A DNA stretch of 64,000 bases from Paraphaeosphaeria minitans (Eukaryota; Ascomycota; Dothideomycetes; Pleosporales; Didymosphaeriaceae), in NCBI GenBank assembly GCA_015832175.1, contig WJXW01000004.1, forward strand, positions 124,001 to 188,000. Direction: 5' to 3'. A program made the position numbers and the translations under genes. The notes below the pieces were generated by a model. It did no database searches. It saw only the letters and a list, made by a program, of their open reading frames with translations, and was not told the DNA's origin. Within the stretch, counting starts at the first letter, position 1. Each line of letters opens with the position of its first letter. This document shows, piece after piece, positions 62,492 through 64,000 of this stretch.

Positions 62492-64000
62492 GGTGAACAG
62501 CTGCAGTGGGGTGGTGGATTGTGCCCCTCGTAGAGCACTGGATGGGACTCTTTATGTGCCCGGCTCCGTGGAAAAACAAGAGACTTCTGTATGACGTCGC
62601 GTCCGCTCTTCTAAGCATGCAGATGTAAATGGTGTACGTGTATCATGTAATTGTGGTGGCAGCATTCTGCGATAGAGTACTGTGATCGGCACCTCGGAGT
62701 AAAGATGGAGATACGACACCCGCTAGCCTTCCCCAGCGCTTCCATTCCGACCCCGGCGTTGCCATTTCAAGACGGGCGCCATCTAGACACCATTTGCGCA
62801 GAACATACCGTGCAATCCGTCCGCAGCTCGCAAAGATGGAAGTATTGATGTAGGCGCGATGACTCTTTGAGCGATGATGGAGAATGACGCGCGCTCAACG
62901 TACGGTAGGAAAGCGGAGTTGACAATCCACGAAATCCGCGTCGGCATTAGAAGGGATGGCATTTCTAAAAGCACGAGCATGAAGATGCATACCATGTGGG
63001 GTGGATGGCATAAGATTCGTGTCGTGGCGCCCAGTGAGCATGACGTGACAGTGTAGGTACATGTGCCTGGGCTTCTAGAGTTTGGACTCGGCGGGAAGAC
63101 AGCCCATCGCCCTAGAACATTTGATTATCTGCGCTTACAACTTGTCCCGCCATCATCGATCCCATCTGCCAGTGCTAATACGGTACAGGATCACACAAGT
63201 CTAAGGGAGTCATGCATAGGTCGTGTATCATGCAGTCTGTTCTGTACCACTTCTTGTTGCCCCCCACGCGAGCCATTAGCTCTGCTCACCACGGCATTTC
63301 TCTACCTGAAAACAATAAAAACCTCGCTGATGTTTGTGCTTGCCTTGCTTATCCTTGTTTAAGCTGTGGACGACCTCGAGAATGCCAGCCGTACTCTTGT
63401 AAACCTCAACACTTGCCCTGTCCCTACCAAGCCGCCTCTGTACATGGTTAGCATCCACGCAAGCGACCCGATGTTTCCCTTTCAGCTCCTGCGTTCAACA
63501 CACAGTAATCATGTTAAGAGTATATGTAGAACCATTGTAAGCAGTCGCTGCTTCTATTATTCTGCTGCTAGTGACCATCTGCACGGAAGCCATTCTACTG
63601 GTGATGTTTACACTGACGGTCCTAGAGGCACTGCAATCCAGGTGATATAGTACAGACGGTAGTAACAACAATAACGGTAGAAGCGGTCAAAGATAGTTAG
63701 TTAACAGGTTTAAGGTCAATACCTTAGGCTACGCCTGTAACAAGATTGCCATCAAGGTATTGCTTATTGCTTCCAGCCGATTCTCACCAGGTGTTTCAGC
63801 TAAAATCTAGATAGATTTACAAACTACAGTAGGTACAGCTCTTAGTTTCAGTTCTACGGTAGCTTTGTAATGCCTTTGGTGGACTCTATCACAACAGTAT
63901 AACTAAGGCTTGATGTAAGTAGAAGTACTTGGGCTTATTATGTTTCGTACGCGCTGTTTCTGCCTGTCACGCTGGTCTGTACAATAGCTAATGGGATCCG
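62492..64000. other. Terminal region, no gene seen
   Basis: 1.5 kb to the window edge. Only short frames exist. Past about 63500 the sequence becomes AT-richer with many TAG and GTA words, similar in texture to the minisatellite region. It may be a decayed repeat, but no unit was found. Confidence 0.4.

Overview
The window is nuclear DNA of a filamentous ascomycete (Pezizomycotina; I lean to Dothideomycetes, which is an inference). Most genes carry 45-110 bp introns with GTRNGT-like donors and CTAAC/CTGAC branch points. Coding regions favour C or G in third codon positions. Fungal orthologs recognised include VPS16, TUF1, translin, GPI11, Dbp9, Nup82, CBC2, PDX2 and an NpgA-type phosphopantetheinyl transferase. 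All exon joins were made by eye from splice motifs and reading-frame continuity. They have not been checked against transcripts.

Layout. Positions 1-12.6 kb are mainly housekeeping: the 3' end of VPS16, 3-hydroxyisobutyryl-CoA hydrolase, mitochondrial EF-Tu, an APH-fold kinase, an RFTS-domain (Raf2/DIM-7-like) protein, translin and GPI11. Positions 12.6-15.7 kb are gene-poor, with a small duplicated ORF, broken ORFs and a 23-bp tandem repeat. Positions 15.7-31.5 kb hold Dbp9, a 1528-residue disordered protein, an epoxide hydrolase embedded in tandem repeats, a BIM1/X325-type copper-binding GPI protein, a small Ser-rich protein and an intron-containing tRNA-Gly(UCC).

Positions 31.9-52.1 kb form an apparent secondary-metabolite cluster. 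It contains a DJ-1/PfpI isonitrile-hydratase-like protein, a siderophore-type MFS transporter, a DHA2 MFS exporter, an NRPS-like adenylation-thiolation-acyltransferase, an isocyanide synthase fused to a degenerate PDR-type ABC ATPase domain, an HSL-type esterase and an alcohol acetyltransferase. The two core enzymes are divergently transcribed from a 1.2-kb promoter carrying a duplicated element and a Mac1-like copper-response motif. I infer a copper-related isocyanide pathway in which an amino-acid-derived isonitrile acid is activated by the A-T enzyme and transferred to an alcohol such as a sugar alcohol. The DJ-1 protein could detoxify the isonitrile.

Positions 52.7-62.5 kb return to conserved genes (Nup82, CBC2, PDX2, PPTase) and end with a second isonitrile-hydratase-like gene and an FAD-dependent oxidoreductase. 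The PPTase could prime the thiolation domain of the cluster enzyme. The last 1.5 kb shows no supported gene.
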